A stretch of 64,000 nt of DNA from Hungatella sp. UBA5385 (GCA_002409995.1 DHOR01000010.1:67467-131466), one strand, 5' to 3'; positions 1-9,494 are shown, counted from the stretch's first letter. Translations and numbers: made by a program. The notes: generated from the letters alone by a model not told the origin.

Positions 1-432
1 GACAGCTATATGCCCTTTTGGATGCCTGCACTGTTTGCCTGCTATCCTTTCTTTATCTTTATGCAAATGCAGTTTCTAAGGGGAATACCCAGAGAGCTTG
101 ATGAATCTGCCTGTGTAGATGGCTGTAATCCTTTTATGACCTATCTTCGGATATTACTTCCCCTTATGAAGCCGGCTATTTTCTCAGTGCTTATCTTTCA
201 GTCATTGTGGAGATGGAATGATTATTTTAATAACCTGATTTACATCAGCAGTGTGAAAAAATACACATTGTCTCTGGCTTTAAAGCTGTCTATTGATGGA
301 CAGGGAGCAGTTACTCAGTGGAATCAGGTACTGGCAATGTCCTTTGTTTCCATGATTCCGCCTACACTTCTCTATTTCTTTGCACAGAAATACTTTGTAG
401 AGGGAATTACAGCCGGAGGCGTCAAGGGATAA
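1..432 (+). CDS. Sugar ABC transporter permease, MalG type (3' part)
   Basis: The reading frame is open from base 1, so the gene starts before the window. The visible 143 residues are the C-terminal half of a carbohydrate ABC permease. They contain the EAA-loop region (ELDESACVDGCNPFMTYLRI), which docks on the transport ATPase, two later hydrophobic segments, and the family's usual ending GITAGGVKG. The same ending occurs in the permease at 11834-12667. It would import an oligosaccharide together with upstream components that are not visible. The next gene starts 28 bp downstream, which suggests one operon with the glycan-degrading genes. Confidence 0.93.
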   Translation, partial: DSYMPFWMPALFACYPFFIFMQMQFLRGIPRELDESACVDGCNPFMTYLRILLPLMKPAIFSVLIFQSLWRWNDYFNNLIYISSVKKYTLSLALKLSIDGQGAVTQWNQVLAMSFVSMIPPTLLYFFAQKYFVEGITAGGVKG

Positions 433-460
433 ATGAGATAAATTCAAAAGGGAGAAACTA

Positions 461-2236
461 ATGGAACAGAAATGGATCTTTCGTATTAAAACTGAGGATT
501 TAAAAGATTTTGAAGAAATGGCAAAGTCTGCAAAGAAAATGGGAGCCACTCATGTAATGGTGGGAGACCTTAAAAGAAGCCGCTGGATGTGGGAAAAGGA
601 TTTAACAGACCCATATACCAACTGGAGTATGGGACACGCACAGCTGTTTAAACTGGTTTGTCCTCCCCAGTTAAAGCCCTATCTGCCTGCAGAACATATA
701 GCAGAATGTATGGAGCTTGTGGAGAAACGGTGCAAGATTTTAAAACAATACGGGTTAAAGCCGGCTTTATTCAGTAATGAACCTTTCTGGCTTCCGGAAG
801 AGGCTTATAGAGATCATCCGGAATGGCGGGGAGCCAGATGTGATCACCCGAGACGTTCTAAAAAACCTTATTACAGCCCCTGTATCGATCAGGAAGAGGT
901 ACTTTCCATGTACCGCTTTGCAATGAAAGAACTAACTGCACGTACAGGAATTGATTTCTTTACCTTTATGAGCAATGACAGCGGCGGCGGATTGTGCTGG
1001 AGCAGTGGTACTTATGTAGGACCCAATGGACCTGCTCATTGTAAAAATAGAAAAATGTCTGACCGGATATGCGGATTTCTAGATGCATTGTCTGATGGCG
1101 CCAGAGACAGCGGTGTAGATGCTGTTATTCATTTTAATACTGATATCGATTTTAAAGCGCCGGAGACAGCGGCTGCAGCTATATGGCCCATGCTTAAGGA
1201 ACATCAGCTTGTTAATAAAAAGGATTGTCACGGCAATGAAGCCATTGTCAGTATTCTTGATCTGGGCGGTCCTGAGAAGCCAATCCTTAAGATTCCCAGG
1301 GCTGTACAGTTTGTCCAATTCTTATTAAAAGCAAGGAAGGCATCAGCACCCTATGTGATCTGTGATATTCCCAGGTCTGATTTTGAAGAAACAGCAGTCT
1401 GTTTTGAAGCTGCCAGGGGAGAACCGCTGGAGAGTCTTGCAGACTGTGGTCCTGTACTTAAAAAGGCAGCAGAAAAACTGGCAGGAGCCGGATATGGAGG
1501 ACAGCTTTCCGATGCATGGTATCTCATAGAGGAAAGCTATCAGCACCTGTCTCATACTGGTCTTGACTTATTGATGTATGGCTGTCAGCATCAGAGATGG
1601 ATCAACAGACCTTTTGTATTGTTTCCTGAGGAGCTTTCTGAAGAGGACAGGTCATATTACAGACGCTTTCAGTTTCAGGCGCTTACAGAAGAGGAAACCA
1701 ATGATTTAATGAATCTTCAGGGAATTGAAGGAGTCAGGGGATTTACCTCCAGCTTCCTTATTACACAGACTATGAATAAAGCGGTTAAGAGCATGGCAGA
1801 AGCCATCAGTTTGTTAGGAAAGTTAGAGTCAGAGGAAGGAAGCAGTATTGATAAGGACAAGCTGGAACTTCTGATTCGCCGTTTAAAAGCTGAAAGCTGT
1901 TTCTTCCGTAATATTGTTAATGCAGTACAGTTTCAGGAGCTGGTGGACAGAACTGATTTTGAGCAGTCTCCTGTTCTGTCTCTCCGTTGGCCCACCAGAG
2001 AAGATATGCGGTTTGAGGAGTTTCAGAATATTGTAAGAGCAGAGGTTGAAAATGCTTATGCCCTGGCAGATGTGCTGGAAGGCTATGAGGACCAGCTGCT
2101 TCTTCACACAGATGCGGAACATGAGGATATATTTGTGTTTGGACCGGATTTTGTAAAACAATTGAGAAGGAAAGCCGAAATTATGCTGGACCATATTGGA
2201 GAAGGCAGCCGGGTTTATGTATCTCATAATATCTAA
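461..2236 (+). CDS. Uncharacterised 591-aa protein, possible TIM-barrel glycosidase-like enzyme
   Basis: I do not recognise a named family. The start has a good ribosome site (GGGAGA) 7 bases upstream. There is no signal peptide, so the protein is probably cytoplasmic. Features that recall glycoside-hydrolase barrels are a loop with a SNDSGGGLCWSSG stretch near residue 170, an HFNTDIDF strand end near 225, and many Trp, His and Asp residues in the first 350 positions. The last ~200 residues look alpha-helical. It sits between a sugar permease and a GH28 gene, so processing of an imported oligosaccharide is a reasonable inference. A terminator follows it directly. Confidence 0.6.
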   Translation: MEQKWIFRIKTEDLKDFEEMAKSAKKMGATHVMVGDLKRSRWMWEKDLTDPYTNWSMGHAQLFKLVCPPQLKPYLPAEHIAECMELVEKRCKILKQYGLKPALFSNEPFWLPEEAYRDHPEWRGARCDHPRRSKKPYYSPCIDQEEVLSMYRFAMKELTARTGIDFFTFMSNDSGGGLCWSSGTYVGPNGPAHCKNRKMSDRICGFLDALSDGARDSGVDAVIHFNTDIDFKAPETAAAAIWPMLKEHQLVNKKDCHGNEAIVSILDLGGPEKPILKIPRAVQFVQFLLKARKASAPYVICDIPRSDFEETAVCFEAARGEPLESLADCGPVLKKAAEKLAGAGYGGQLSDAWYLIEESYQHLSHTGLDLLMYGCQHQRWINRPFVLFPEELSEEDRSYYRRFQFQALTEEETNDLMNLQGIEGVRGFTSSFLITQTMNKAVKSMAEAISLLGKLESEEGSSIDKDKLELLIRRLKAESCFFRNIVNAVQFQELVDRTDFEQSPVLSLRWPTREDMRFEEFQNIVRAEVENAYALADVLEGYEDQLLLHTDAEHEDIFVFGPDFVKQLRRKAEIMLDHIGEGSRVYVSHNI

Positions 2237-2249
2237 ATCACAGAACACG

Positions 2250-2286
2250 CCCGGCGGATGAATCAGGAAATCTGCCGGGATTTTTC
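2250..2286 (+). terminator. Intrinsic terminator after the 591-aa gene
   Basis: A stem pairs CCCGGCGGA with TCTGCCGGG (one G-U pair) around an 12-base loop and is followed by ATTTTT. It lies between the 591-aa gene and the GH28 gene, so GH28 and the sulfatase may be partly uncoupled from the upstream genes. Confidence 0.75.
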
Positions 2287-2313
2287 ACATTGCAGGAAAG
2301 GAAAAGAATTATA

Positions 2314-3591
2314 ATGGGAGATTATAATATATTGGATTTTGGAGCAGTTACAGGTGAAGAAATTAATAATGCAGCTGCCATACAGGCTGCTATTGATGAG
2401 TGCAGTCTTGCTGGAGGCAGAGTGATTGTACCTGCTGGCCGGTTTATCAGCGGCACTATTTATTTAAAGGATCATGTGGAGCTTTATCTGGAATCAGGTG
2501 CCTGGCTGGTGGCTGCTCTTAAGGAAGAGTGGATGGAGGGGTGTTTCATTGGTGCCTGCCATTGTAAAGATGTTACCATATCAGGTCAGGGAACTATCTA
2601 TGGTCAGGGAGATAAGATATTTTATGATGATGGAGCTGACAATGGATATGGGGAATGTCCGTTGAATATCAGAGGATATCGACCCAGAACTACTTATCTG
2701 GAGGATGTGACCAATTTAACAATCCGAGATGTAACATTCCGGAATGCTGCTTTTTGGACTCTTCATATGGCAGGCTGCAAACATGTGACCATTCGTGATA
2801 TTAAGATTCTAAATGATGTAAGAGGAGCTAATAACGATGGAATTGACCCGGACTGCTGTCAGGACGTGACCATCAGCGGCTGTCTCATTAAAACAGGAGA
2901 TGATGCCATTGTGGTCAAGGCCACCAAAGCGGCAGCAGAGAAATACGGAGTATGTGAAAATATTATCATTCAGAATTGTATTCTGTATTCTCATGATTCC
3001 GGTTTAAAAATAGGAACAGAAACCCATGGAACCATAAGGAATATTGTGATGTCTGACTGCATCATACAGGATTGCTCCAGAGGTGTGGGAATCTGGGTGA
3101 GAGACGGCGGAACTGTTGAAAATGTCCATATTCATCATGTAATGGGCTCTACAAGAAGATATGCAGACTGTCCTCAAAGAGAGTTTGCACCCAGATGGTG
3201 GGGCAAAGGGGAACCCCTGTTTTTCAGTGCAGCTTATCGGAATGAACATAAGAAATACCCTGGAAAGATACGCAATATTACAGCAGATCATATCTGGTTT
3301 ACTTCAGAATCCTGTATATTTGCAGCAGGCGAAGAGGAAGGGAGCATTGAAAACATCACCATTTCCAATTTGAACCTTACGCTGAAGCAGCAGGGAACCC
3401 AGCCGGCACAGGTTTTTGATGAACAACCATCTCCGCGTGGTGTTTATGATCACGAAATCCCTGTTGTATATAGCCGATGGGTGAAGGGGCTTTCGGTGGA
3501 GGGCACTCTGACTTATGACAATCTGGATAAACGTCAGACTGTCATACAGGAAAACAGCAGTGATATAAATATAAATATGAAAGAACAGTAA
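2314..3591 (+). CDS. Glycoside hydrolase family 28 (polygalacturonase-like)
   Basis: A 425-aa right-handed beta-helix protein. The ATG at 2314 is chosen because AGGAAAGG lies just upstream; a longer frame from a TTG at 2290 would swallow that site. GH28 marks are NNDGIDPD (about residues 173-180) and GDDA (195-198), which supply the catalytic aspartates. The usual GHG loop reads SHDSGLKIGTE (226-236) and the usual RIK is replaced by a WVRDGG stretch, so substrate may differ from plain polygalacturonan. No signal peptide is present, so it likely acts on imported oligosaccharides. It is followed 10 bp later by the sulfatase. Confidence 0.88.
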   Translation: MGDYNILDFGAVTGEEINNAAAIQAAIDECSLAGGRVIVPAGRFISGTIYLKDHVELYLESGAWLVAALKEEWMEGCFIGACHCKDVTISGQGTIYGQGDKIFYDDGADNGYGECPLNIRGYRPRTTYLEDVTNLTIRDVTFRNAAFWTLHMAGCKHVTIRDIKILNDVRGANNDGIDPDCCQDVTISGCLIKTGDDAIVVKATKAAAEKYGVCENIIIQNCILYSHDSGLKIGTETHGTIRNIVMSDCIIQDCSRGVGIWVRDGGTVENVHIHHVMGSTRRYADCPQREFAPRWWGKGEPLFFSAAYRNEHKKYPGKIRNITADHIWFTSESCIFAAGEEEGSIENITISNLNLTLKQQGTQPAQVFDEQPSPRGVYDHEIPVVYSRWVKGLSVEGTLTYDNLDKRQTVIQENSSDININMKEQ

Positions 3592-3601
3592 GGAGTGGAT
3601 T

Positions 3602-5056
3602 ATGGGAAAACAAAAGAATGTACTTTTAATTACAGTTGACCAGTTATCTGCTGCTTACATAGGGGGCTATGGCAGCAGGGAAGTGATGACCCCTACTCTT
3701 GATTCTCTGGCAGCAGGAGGTATTCTGTATGATAATTTCTACAGTGAATGTCCTGTCTGTATACCTGCCCGCCGCTCTCTTATGACAGGGCTCTCTCCCA
3801 AAACTCATGGAGACCGAATCTACAATGACAGGTTGGAGATGCCCAAGGTAACCACACTGGCAGAGGCTTTTCGCCAAAATGGGTATCAGACTTACGCAGT
3901 GGGGAAGCTTCATGTATATCCTCAGAGAAACCGGATTGGATTTGACGATGTAATTCTGATGGAAGAGGGAAGGTATGAATTTGGAGGTATCGATGATTAT
4001 CAGATCTGGCTGGGAGAACAGGGATATACAGGGCAGGAATTCCTCCATGGAATGGGAAGTAATACTTATTATACAAGACCATGGCATTTGCCGGAGTTTA
4101 CCCATCCTACAGAATTTGTTACAAGAGAGATGATGAAGCAGATAAAACGCAAAGATCCCTGCCGCCCAGCTTTTTATTATGCTTCTTACCAATTTCCCCA
4201 TCCCCCTCTTGTTCCACTGGAAATCTATCTGCATATGTATGAAACGATGGAGCTTGAGAAACCGGTCAAAGGGGATTGGGAAAATAGCAGAGAGATTCTG
4301 AAGCTTCTATCAGAGTCCGGAAGGCAATATTCAGACAGGGAGATAGACCGGGCAAAAAGGGCTTATTATGCTCAATGTACTCATATTGATTATCAGATTC
4401 GCTTGTTAATCGGAACATTAAGAGAGAGTGGTCTTTTGGAGGATACTATAATCGTATTTACCAGTGATCATGGGGAGATGCTGTTTCACCATGAGATGAC
4501 TGGAAAAAGGCTGTTTTATGAGGAGTCCGCCAGAATTCCTCTGATTATCAGTGGAAAACCTCTGGAAGAGGCAGCAGGAACTGTGGATAAGAGGCTGGGA
4601 GTGCTGGCAGATGTTATGCCTACCCTGTTGTCACTCTGCAATATTCCTGTTCCCGACTCTGTAGAAGGCCATTATCTTCTTGGAGAAAAGAAACGTGATT
4701 TCTTATATGGAGAAGTGGGAGAGGGAACAAAGGCATGCAGAATGGTGAGAAAGGATCAATACAAGCTGATCTATTACCCCTGGGGGAATGTGATACAGTT
4801 GTTTGATCTGAAGGAAGATCCTGATGAAACCAGAGATTTGTCAGAAGAAGTTTCCTTAAAGCCAGTGGTTAATGAGCTAATAGATTGTCTGATTAAGAAT
4901 CTCTATGGTGGAGATTTAGACTGGATAAAAGATGGAGAGCTGAAGGGTATACCAGAAGGCGGACTTAAAAAGACCTGGGATTATGGGCTGAATAACCAGA
5001 GAGGGTATCACTGGCCTCCGCCTTCCGGATATAAAAATTCAGGTAAAAATGGGTAG
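3602..5056 (+). CDS. Type I sulfatase
   Basis: A 484-aa alkaline-phosphatase-superfamily sulfatase. The N-terminal LLITVDQL gives metal ligands, and C53 in CIPAR (53-57) followed by SLMTG is the formylglycine site. TSDHGEMLFHHE carries further metal ligands. The Cys-type motif would need an anaerobic sulfatase-maturating radical SAM enzyme, which I do not see in this window. No signal peptide is visible, which suggests cytoplasmic removal of sulfate esters from sugars. It starts 10 bp after the GH28 stop with AAGGAGTGG upstream, so the two are translated as a pair. It ends 8 bp from the convergent yesM-type gene. Confidence 0.9.
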   Translation: MGKQKNVLLITVDQLSAAYIGGYGSREVMTPTLDSLAAGGILYDNFYSECPVCIPARRSLMTGLSPKTHGDRIYNDRLEMPKVTTLAEAFRQNGYQTYAVGKLHVYPQRNRIGFDDVILMEEGRYEFGGIDDYQIWLGEQGYTGQEFLHGMGSNTYYTRPWHLPEFTHPTEFVTREMMKQIKRKDPCRPAFYYASYQFPHPPLVPLEIYLHMYETMELEKPVKGDWENSREILKLLSESGRQYSDREIDRAKRAYYAQCTHIDYQIRLLIGTLRESGLLEDTIIVFTSDHGEMLFHHEMTGKRLFYEESARIPLIISGKPLEEAAGTVDKRLGVLADVMPTLLSLCNIPVPDSVEGHYLLGEKKRDFLYGEVGEGTKACRMVRKDQYKLIYYPWGNVIQLFDLKEDPDETRDLSEEVSLKPVVNELIDCLIKNLYGGDLDWIKDGELKGIPEGGLKKTWDYGLNNQRGYHWPPPSGYKNSGKNG

Positions 5057-5064
5057 TGTGTAAC

Positions 5065-6879
5065 TCATTCCTCTGTCTCTTCAGGAGAAATAATGGGAAT
5101 TCTGAAATAAAGAGCAGTTCCCCAGCCTTCTCTGCTGCCTATGTGAATAAAGGCAGCAGGGCCATAGGCTAAAATTAAACGTCTGTTGGTATTTCTCATA
5201 CCAATGTGTTCACTGGTCTCTGTCTGCTTCTGTAAATCGGTTCTGACTTTCTGTAAACGCTCTCTTGATATTCCGGCTCCGTTATCAATAACACTGATGT
5301 AAATATAGGACTTCCGGTTGTAGACTTTGATTTTAGTCCTTCCGGGGCCTTTTTTTTCTTTGATGCCATGATAAATGGAATTCTCAACAAGAGGCTGTAG
5401 AATCATTTTGGGAATTGGATAAATAATAGCTTCCTCATCAATATCCTGCTGAATATCAAATTTATCCCGGTAGCGGACTTTCTGGATTTCCAGATAGTGG
5501 TTTAAATATTCGAGTTCTTCCTTGATAGTTACCTCTTCCTGAGGATTACTTAAGGCATAACGCATGAGATCGGAAAGGTTAGAAACAATGTTGGAGCAGG
5601 TGTTGGGAGACTCCGTAATGCGGATTGCTTCCCAGTAAATGGTATGAAGTGTATTGTTTAGAAAATGAGGATTAATTTGCTGCTGCAAAGCCTGCATTTC
5701 CAAAAGCTGCATCTTATATCTTTTTTCTGAAATCTGAAGGTTTAAATAGTTTTGTCTTAAAAACATATTGAGAATATTATAGGTGATATATGCATAAGGG
5801 TCTGATTCATGACTGCCTGTGCCTGCAGGAACAGTATCATATTTTTCAGGATCAGTCAGCATATCAAGAATCAGTTCCAGCCTTTTATAGTCTCTGTTTG
5901 TTTTGGTCAGCGCAAGCAGAATTCCAATGAAAATGGAGGCAACTCCAAGGAGCAGAAAGGAAAGGATCAATGCGTTGGAGGTAGCATACAGGTTACGGGA
6001 AGGAACCAGAGATAAGTAATAAAGTTCCTGATTTAAGCCGGATGAAAGAAGGGTTGCTGCGTACTCATGGTGATTAGTTTCAATGGTGAAGAGGTCCTGA
6101 CTCTCCTGTCCTGTATTCCTGAAAAATGTAATAGCATCTGTAATATCTGCAGGCATATTCTGCAGAACAATATTATAGTTCTCATCTAAAAAGGAAATGC
6201 TCTGGTTTTCATAGAGTCCCAAAGAGGACAGATAGCTGATGATTGTATCAATATTATACTGACACACTACGACTCCAATAGGAGAAGCCGGATTAATGGA
6301 GGAATACAGTTTTTTGTAGGAGGTGAAAACCGGGGTGCTTTTGGCATAGGAGTAGGGCTGGGTGTAACGGACTTCAAACCAGGAGTCCTCTGTGGAATTC
6401 TCATAGGAATTTAACCAGTCAGTATCATAATACCAATCAGTATTCATCAGACCTGAGTTGGAGGACAGAAACCTTCCGTTTGTATTATTTAAATAGACAT
6501 AGACTGAATTGATGTATTCATTGGTAAAGGCGATATTTTGCAGATACACATTCATGCTGCTGATGTTTTTTATATTATCCAGACTTAAGTTATTCCTGGT
6601 AAAACCGGAACGCAGCTGGGTCAGCACGGATGGATTCTGGGAAAAATATAGTGTGATATTATCTGTCACAGATAAAAGAGAGCTCATATGGGTGTCTATC
6701 TGATAAAGCATATCACGGTTGCTTTTTTTAATAGCTGCTTCCACCTCATTTTTGGTTTTTATGATGGCAAAGCTTCCGATCAGCATAAGTGGGAGGAGCA
6801 TAAGCAGGCAGTTGCCAAGGAGACTTCTGACAAAAAACTGTTTCTTCATAGAGGGGAGGCGTTTGCTTCTCTGTGTCAT
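5065..6879 (-). CDS. Sensor histidine kinase, YesM family
   Basis: A membrane sensor with an N-terminal transmembrane segment, a ~270-residue extracellular region, a second segment (ALILSFLLLGVASIFIGILL) and a cytoplasmic kinase. The phospho-acceptor box is QQQINPHFLNNTLHT and the N box is QPLVENSIYHG, typical of the YesM/HPK7 group that pairs with AraC-type regulators. The start at 6879 (MTQRS) is chosen because GGAG lies 9 bases before it and it begins 1 base after the regulator stop; an upstream extension overlapping the regulator is less likely. It probably senses an extracellular sugar and controls the adjacent glycan genes. Confidence 0.9.
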   Translation of the reverse strand: MTQRSKRLPSMKKQFFVRSLLGNCLLMLLPLMLIGSFAIIKTKNEVEAAIKKSNRDMLYQIDTHMSSLLSVTDNITLYFSQNPSVLTQLRSGFTRNNLSLDNIKNISSMNVYLQNIAFTNEYINSVYVYLNNTNGRFLSSNSGLMNTDWYYDTDWLNSYENSTEDSWFEVRYTQPYSYAKSTPVFTSYKKLYSSINPASPIGVVVCQYNIDTIISYLSSLGLYENQSISFLDENYNIVLQNMPADITDAITFFRNTGQESQDLFTIETNHHEYAATLLSSGLNQELYYLSLVPSRNLYATSNALILSFLLLGVASIFIGILLALTKTNRDYKRLELILDMLTDPEKYDTVPAGTGSHESDPYAYITYNILNMFLRQNYLNLQISEKRYKMQLLEMQALQQQINPHFLNNTLHTIYWEAIRITESPNTCSNIVSNLSDLMRYALSNPQEEVTIKEELEYLNHYLEIQKVRYRDKFDIQQDIDEEAIIYPIPKMILQPLVENSIYHGIKEKKGPGRTKIKVYNRKSYIYISVIDNGAGISRERLQKVRTDLQKQTETSEHIGMRNTNRRLILAYGPAAFIHIGSREGWGTALYFRIPIISPEETEE

Positions 6880-6880
6880 A

Positions 6881-7624
6881 TTAAAATTCTCCATTCTGCA
6901 AAAGAACTTCCCTGTATTCCTTAGGAGTTTTGCCAAAATAAGTTTTAAAAGCCCGTGCAAAGTTATTGGGATTCACATATCCAACGCTGTTGCTGATATT
7001 GTATATTTTGTTATTAGGGTCTTTTAACAGACCTGCAGCCGCCTCCATGCGGACTTTTAACAGGTAATCGGAAAAATTCATATTGGTTTTCATTTTAAAC
7101 AGCTGACTTACATAGGAGGGATTAAGATAGAATCTGGAAGCTGCTTCTTTCAAGGAGGCACTTCTGTAATTCTCTTTGATATAGTTTTTAACTTTTTTAA
7201 TAAACTCATCGTCATTGCTGTCAAAATTAGTTACAGGCAATCCATAACGCAGATCAAGTTCTTTCTTGAGAGTTAGAAATACTTCATTCAGTTCTTCAAA
7301 ACGTGCCGGTTTTACTACGTAGAAACGGACACCGTATCGAATGGCTTCTTTTGCATATTCAAAATCACTGTAAGCGCTGAGAAATACTATGACTGGCGGC
7401 ATTTTCCAGCTTGTCAGCTCTTTGGCAACATCAATTCCGGACATTTGAGGCATACGAATATCACAGAGAATTACGTGAACCGTATTACTTTTTAAAAAAT
7501 CCAGTGCTTCGATTCCATCCTGAGCCTGTCCTGCTATATGAAATCCTAAATTGCTCCATGGAAAGCAGGTAGCAAGGGTGTTACGTGACAGATCTTCATC
7601 ATCTACAATCAGTAATTCGTACAT
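6881..7624 (-). CDS. Response regulator, YesN/AraC type
   Basis: A 247-aa regulator. The receiver domain has the acidic pair D8-D9 and the phosphorylated D55 in VILCDIRMPQ. The C-terminal ~100 residues are an AraC/XylS double helix-turn-helix ending in NFARAFKTYFGKTPKEYR. The start MYELLIVDDE at 7624 has GGAG 6 bases upstream and matches the usual YesN start; a start four codons earlier is possible. It is the partner of the histidine kinase encoded 1 bp downstream. Its likely targets are the glycan genes at 1-5056 or other sugar operons nearby. Confidence 0.92.
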   Translation of the reverse strand: MYELLIVDDEDLSRNTLATCFPWSNLGFHIAGQAQDGIEALDFLKSNTVHVILCDIRMPQMSGIDVAKELTSWKMPPVIVFLSAYSDFEYAKEAIRYGVRFYVVKPARFEELNEVFLTLKKELDLRYGLPVTNFDSNDDEFIKKVKNYIKENYRSASLKEAASRFYLNPSYVSQLFKMKTNMNFSDYLLKVRMEAAAGLLKDPNNKIYNISNSVGYVNPNNFARAFKTYFGKTPKEYREVLLQNGEF

Positions 7625-7741
7625 AGCTTGCTCCATTTCTCTTAAAGTTTTATTTATAAAAAGTATAGTTTATGGCAGGGGAAAAGTCCAGTTTATCTGT
7701 TGATATGTGGGGTTCTGGGAAAATAATGAATATAAAGTCTA

Positions 7742-7770
7742 TTGTAATTCACATACTCTGTCTGTATAAT
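7742..7770 (+). promoter_or_regulatory. Probable sigma-A promoter for the DUF5131 gene
   Basis: TTGTAA, a 17-base spacer and TATAAT lie about 50 bases before the DUF5131 start, in the divergent gap after the response-regulator gene. Confidence 0.55.
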
Positions 7771-7822
7771 ACAAAACAGAACTTGTAAAGAGCGAATACA
7801 AGCAATGGAAAGGAATTCACCT

Positions 7823-8530
7823 ATGGCAATGTGGAACCCATGGAGAGGCTGCCGCAGATACAGTGAAGGCTGTAAATTCTGTTATATTCATAAAGGGGAC
7901 AGAAAACGGGGCATTGATACCAATGAGATTGTCCGTACAGATAAATTTTACGCACCTGTAGACAAGAAGAAATCAGGCGATTATAAAATGAAATCCGGTC
8001 AGATGGTATATCTTTGCTTTTCCACTGACTTTCTTATTGAAGAGGCTGATCCATGGAGGCAGGAATGCTGGGATATGATCAGGGAGAGAAATGATCTGCA
8101 TTTCTTATTTTTAACAAAGAGAATAGAGCGGTTTGAAGAGTGTATACCCAAGGACTGGGGAGATGGATATGATAATGTGACTGTTGGCTGTACAGTTGAA
8201 AATCAGGCAATGGCAGATTACAGACTGGAGATATTTTCCCGTTTGCCCATCAAACATAAGAATATAATCTGTCAGCCTTTAATTGAGGAAATATCCATTG
8301 AACGGTATCTGAAAGGCGTGGAGCTGGTGGTTGTGGGAGGGGAATCGGATTACAATGCCCGGCCTCTTGATTATGCCTGGGTGCTGAAGATCAGACAGCA
8401 GTGTATTGCTGCTGAGGTGCATTTTGAGTTTCGCCAGTGCGGAACTCATTTTATTAAAGAAGGGAAACGGTATAAGCTGGCAGTCAGAGATTTAAGCAGT
8501 CAGGCGAAAAAGGCAAATATCAATATTTGA
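7823..8530 (+). CDS. DUF5131 family protein (radical-SAM-like)
   Basis: A 235-aa protein of the DUF5131 (phage Gp37/Gp68-like) family. The N-terminus has MWNPWRGC followed by a Cys pattern C-x6-C-x2-C (RGCRRYSEGCKFCYI), the cluster-binding arrangement expected of radical SAM-like enzymes. The later FLFLTKR and VVVGGES stretches are typical of the family. The biochemical role is not established. AGGA 8 bases before the ATG at 7823 favours that start; an in-frame ATG at 7805 is the alternative. It has its own promoter and no obvious functional partner beside it. Confidence 0.82.
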   Translation: MAMWNPWRGCRRYSEGCKFCYIHKGDRKRGIDTNEIVRTDKFYAPVDKKKSGDYKMKSGQMVYLCFSTDFLIEEADPWRQECWDMIRERNDLHFLFLTKRIERFEECIPKDWGDGYDNVTVGCTVENQAMADYRLEIFSRLPIKHKNIICQPLIEEISIERYLKGVELVVVGGESDYNARPLDYAWVLKIRQQCIAAEVHFEFRQCGTHFIKEGKRYKLAVRDLSSQAKKANINI

Positions 8531-8617
8531 TGGAAATCTCTCTTTTTCTGTTTGAAAGAAGAGAGGAAATAGCTGAGATAGAATACTACAATAGATCTTG
8601 AGATTAGGAGTGGAATT

Positions 8618-9478
8618 ATGGAATGGATTGAGCGTTTTAATAAAGCAATTAATTATATGGAAGAACATATGACAGAGGAGATTGATTATGACCATGTGGC
8701 AAAGGTCGCCTGTTGCTCTGCCTATCATTTTCAGAGAATGTTTGCTTATATGGCAAATATGCCTCTCTCTGAGTATATCCGCCGCCGCAGAATGTCTCTG
8801 GCTGCAGTGGATTTACAGAGCGGTGATGATAAAGTGATAGATATTGCATTAAAATATGGTTATTCATCACCCACAGCATTTAACCGGGCATTTCAAAATG
8901 TTCATGGAATCGCTCCTTCTATGGTGAAAAAAGGAGGAGCTTCTGTAAAATCCTATCCGCCCTTAAGCTTTAAAATTACCGTAAAAGGAGTAGAGGAAAT
9001 GAATTACAGAATGGAAGAAAAGGAATCATTTCGTATTGTTGGAATCAGCGCACCTCTTCACAGGGAGATTGAGAAGAATTTTGAAGTTGTACCCCAGATG
9101 TGGCAGAGGGCAGCTGTGGAAGGAGTTGTGCCTCAGCTTGCCTCTATTATGAACAGTCAGCCTATGGGAGTGTTGGGAGTAAGTGCCTGCTGTGATATCA
9201 GTGGAGAGGAATGGAAATACTATATCGGTGTTTCTACAGATGCAGCTGTTCCGGCTGGTATGGAGGAATATGTAGTTCCTGCTTTTAACTGGGCTATTTT
9301 TTCAGGGGAAGGGGTATGCCCTCAGGCGATTCAGGAGTTGGAGCAAAGAATTGTTACAGAATGGCTTCCAACCTCCGGATATGAGTATGCAGATGGTCCT
9401 GATATTGAGGTTTACATAACCCCGGATCCTGCCAATGCTCAGTTTGAGGTCTGGATTCCCGTTATAAGAAAAGATTAA
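8618..9478 (+). CDS. AraC-family regulator with GyrI-like effector domain
   Basis: A 286-aa Rob/SoxS-like regulator. The N-terminal ~105 residues form the AraC double helix-turn-helix (VAKVACCSAYHFQRMFAY and YSSPTAFNRAFQNVHGIAP). From about residue 125 a GyrI-like effector-binding domain follows (MNYRMEEKESFRIVGI to FEVWIPVIRK), which usually binds small hydrophobic or drug-like ligands. TTAGGAGTGG supports the start. The next gene begins 16 bp later with AAGGAGG, so the two are probably co-transcribed. A similar architecture occurs at 35990-36961. Confidence 0.9.
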   Translation: MEWIERFNKAINYMEEHMTEEIDYDHVAKVACCSAYHFQRMFAYMANMPLSEYIRRRRMSLAAVDLQSGDDKVIDIALKYGYSSPTAFNRAFQNVHGIAPSMVKKGGASVKSYPPLSFKITVKGVEEMNYRMEEKESFRIVGISAPLHREIEKNFEVVPQMWQRAAVEGVVPQLASIMNSQPMGVLGVSACCDISGEEWKYYIGVSTDAAVPAGMEEYVVPAFNWAIFSGEGVCPQAIQELEQRIVTEWLPTSGYEYADGPDIEVYITPDPANAQFEVWIPVIRKD

Positions 9479-9494
9479 GGAGGCAAGTCAGATA

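Noticed and set aside
3644..4234. 196-codon minus-strand frame
   Set aside because: Antisense to the sulfatase gene, which is a complete and recognisable coding sequence.
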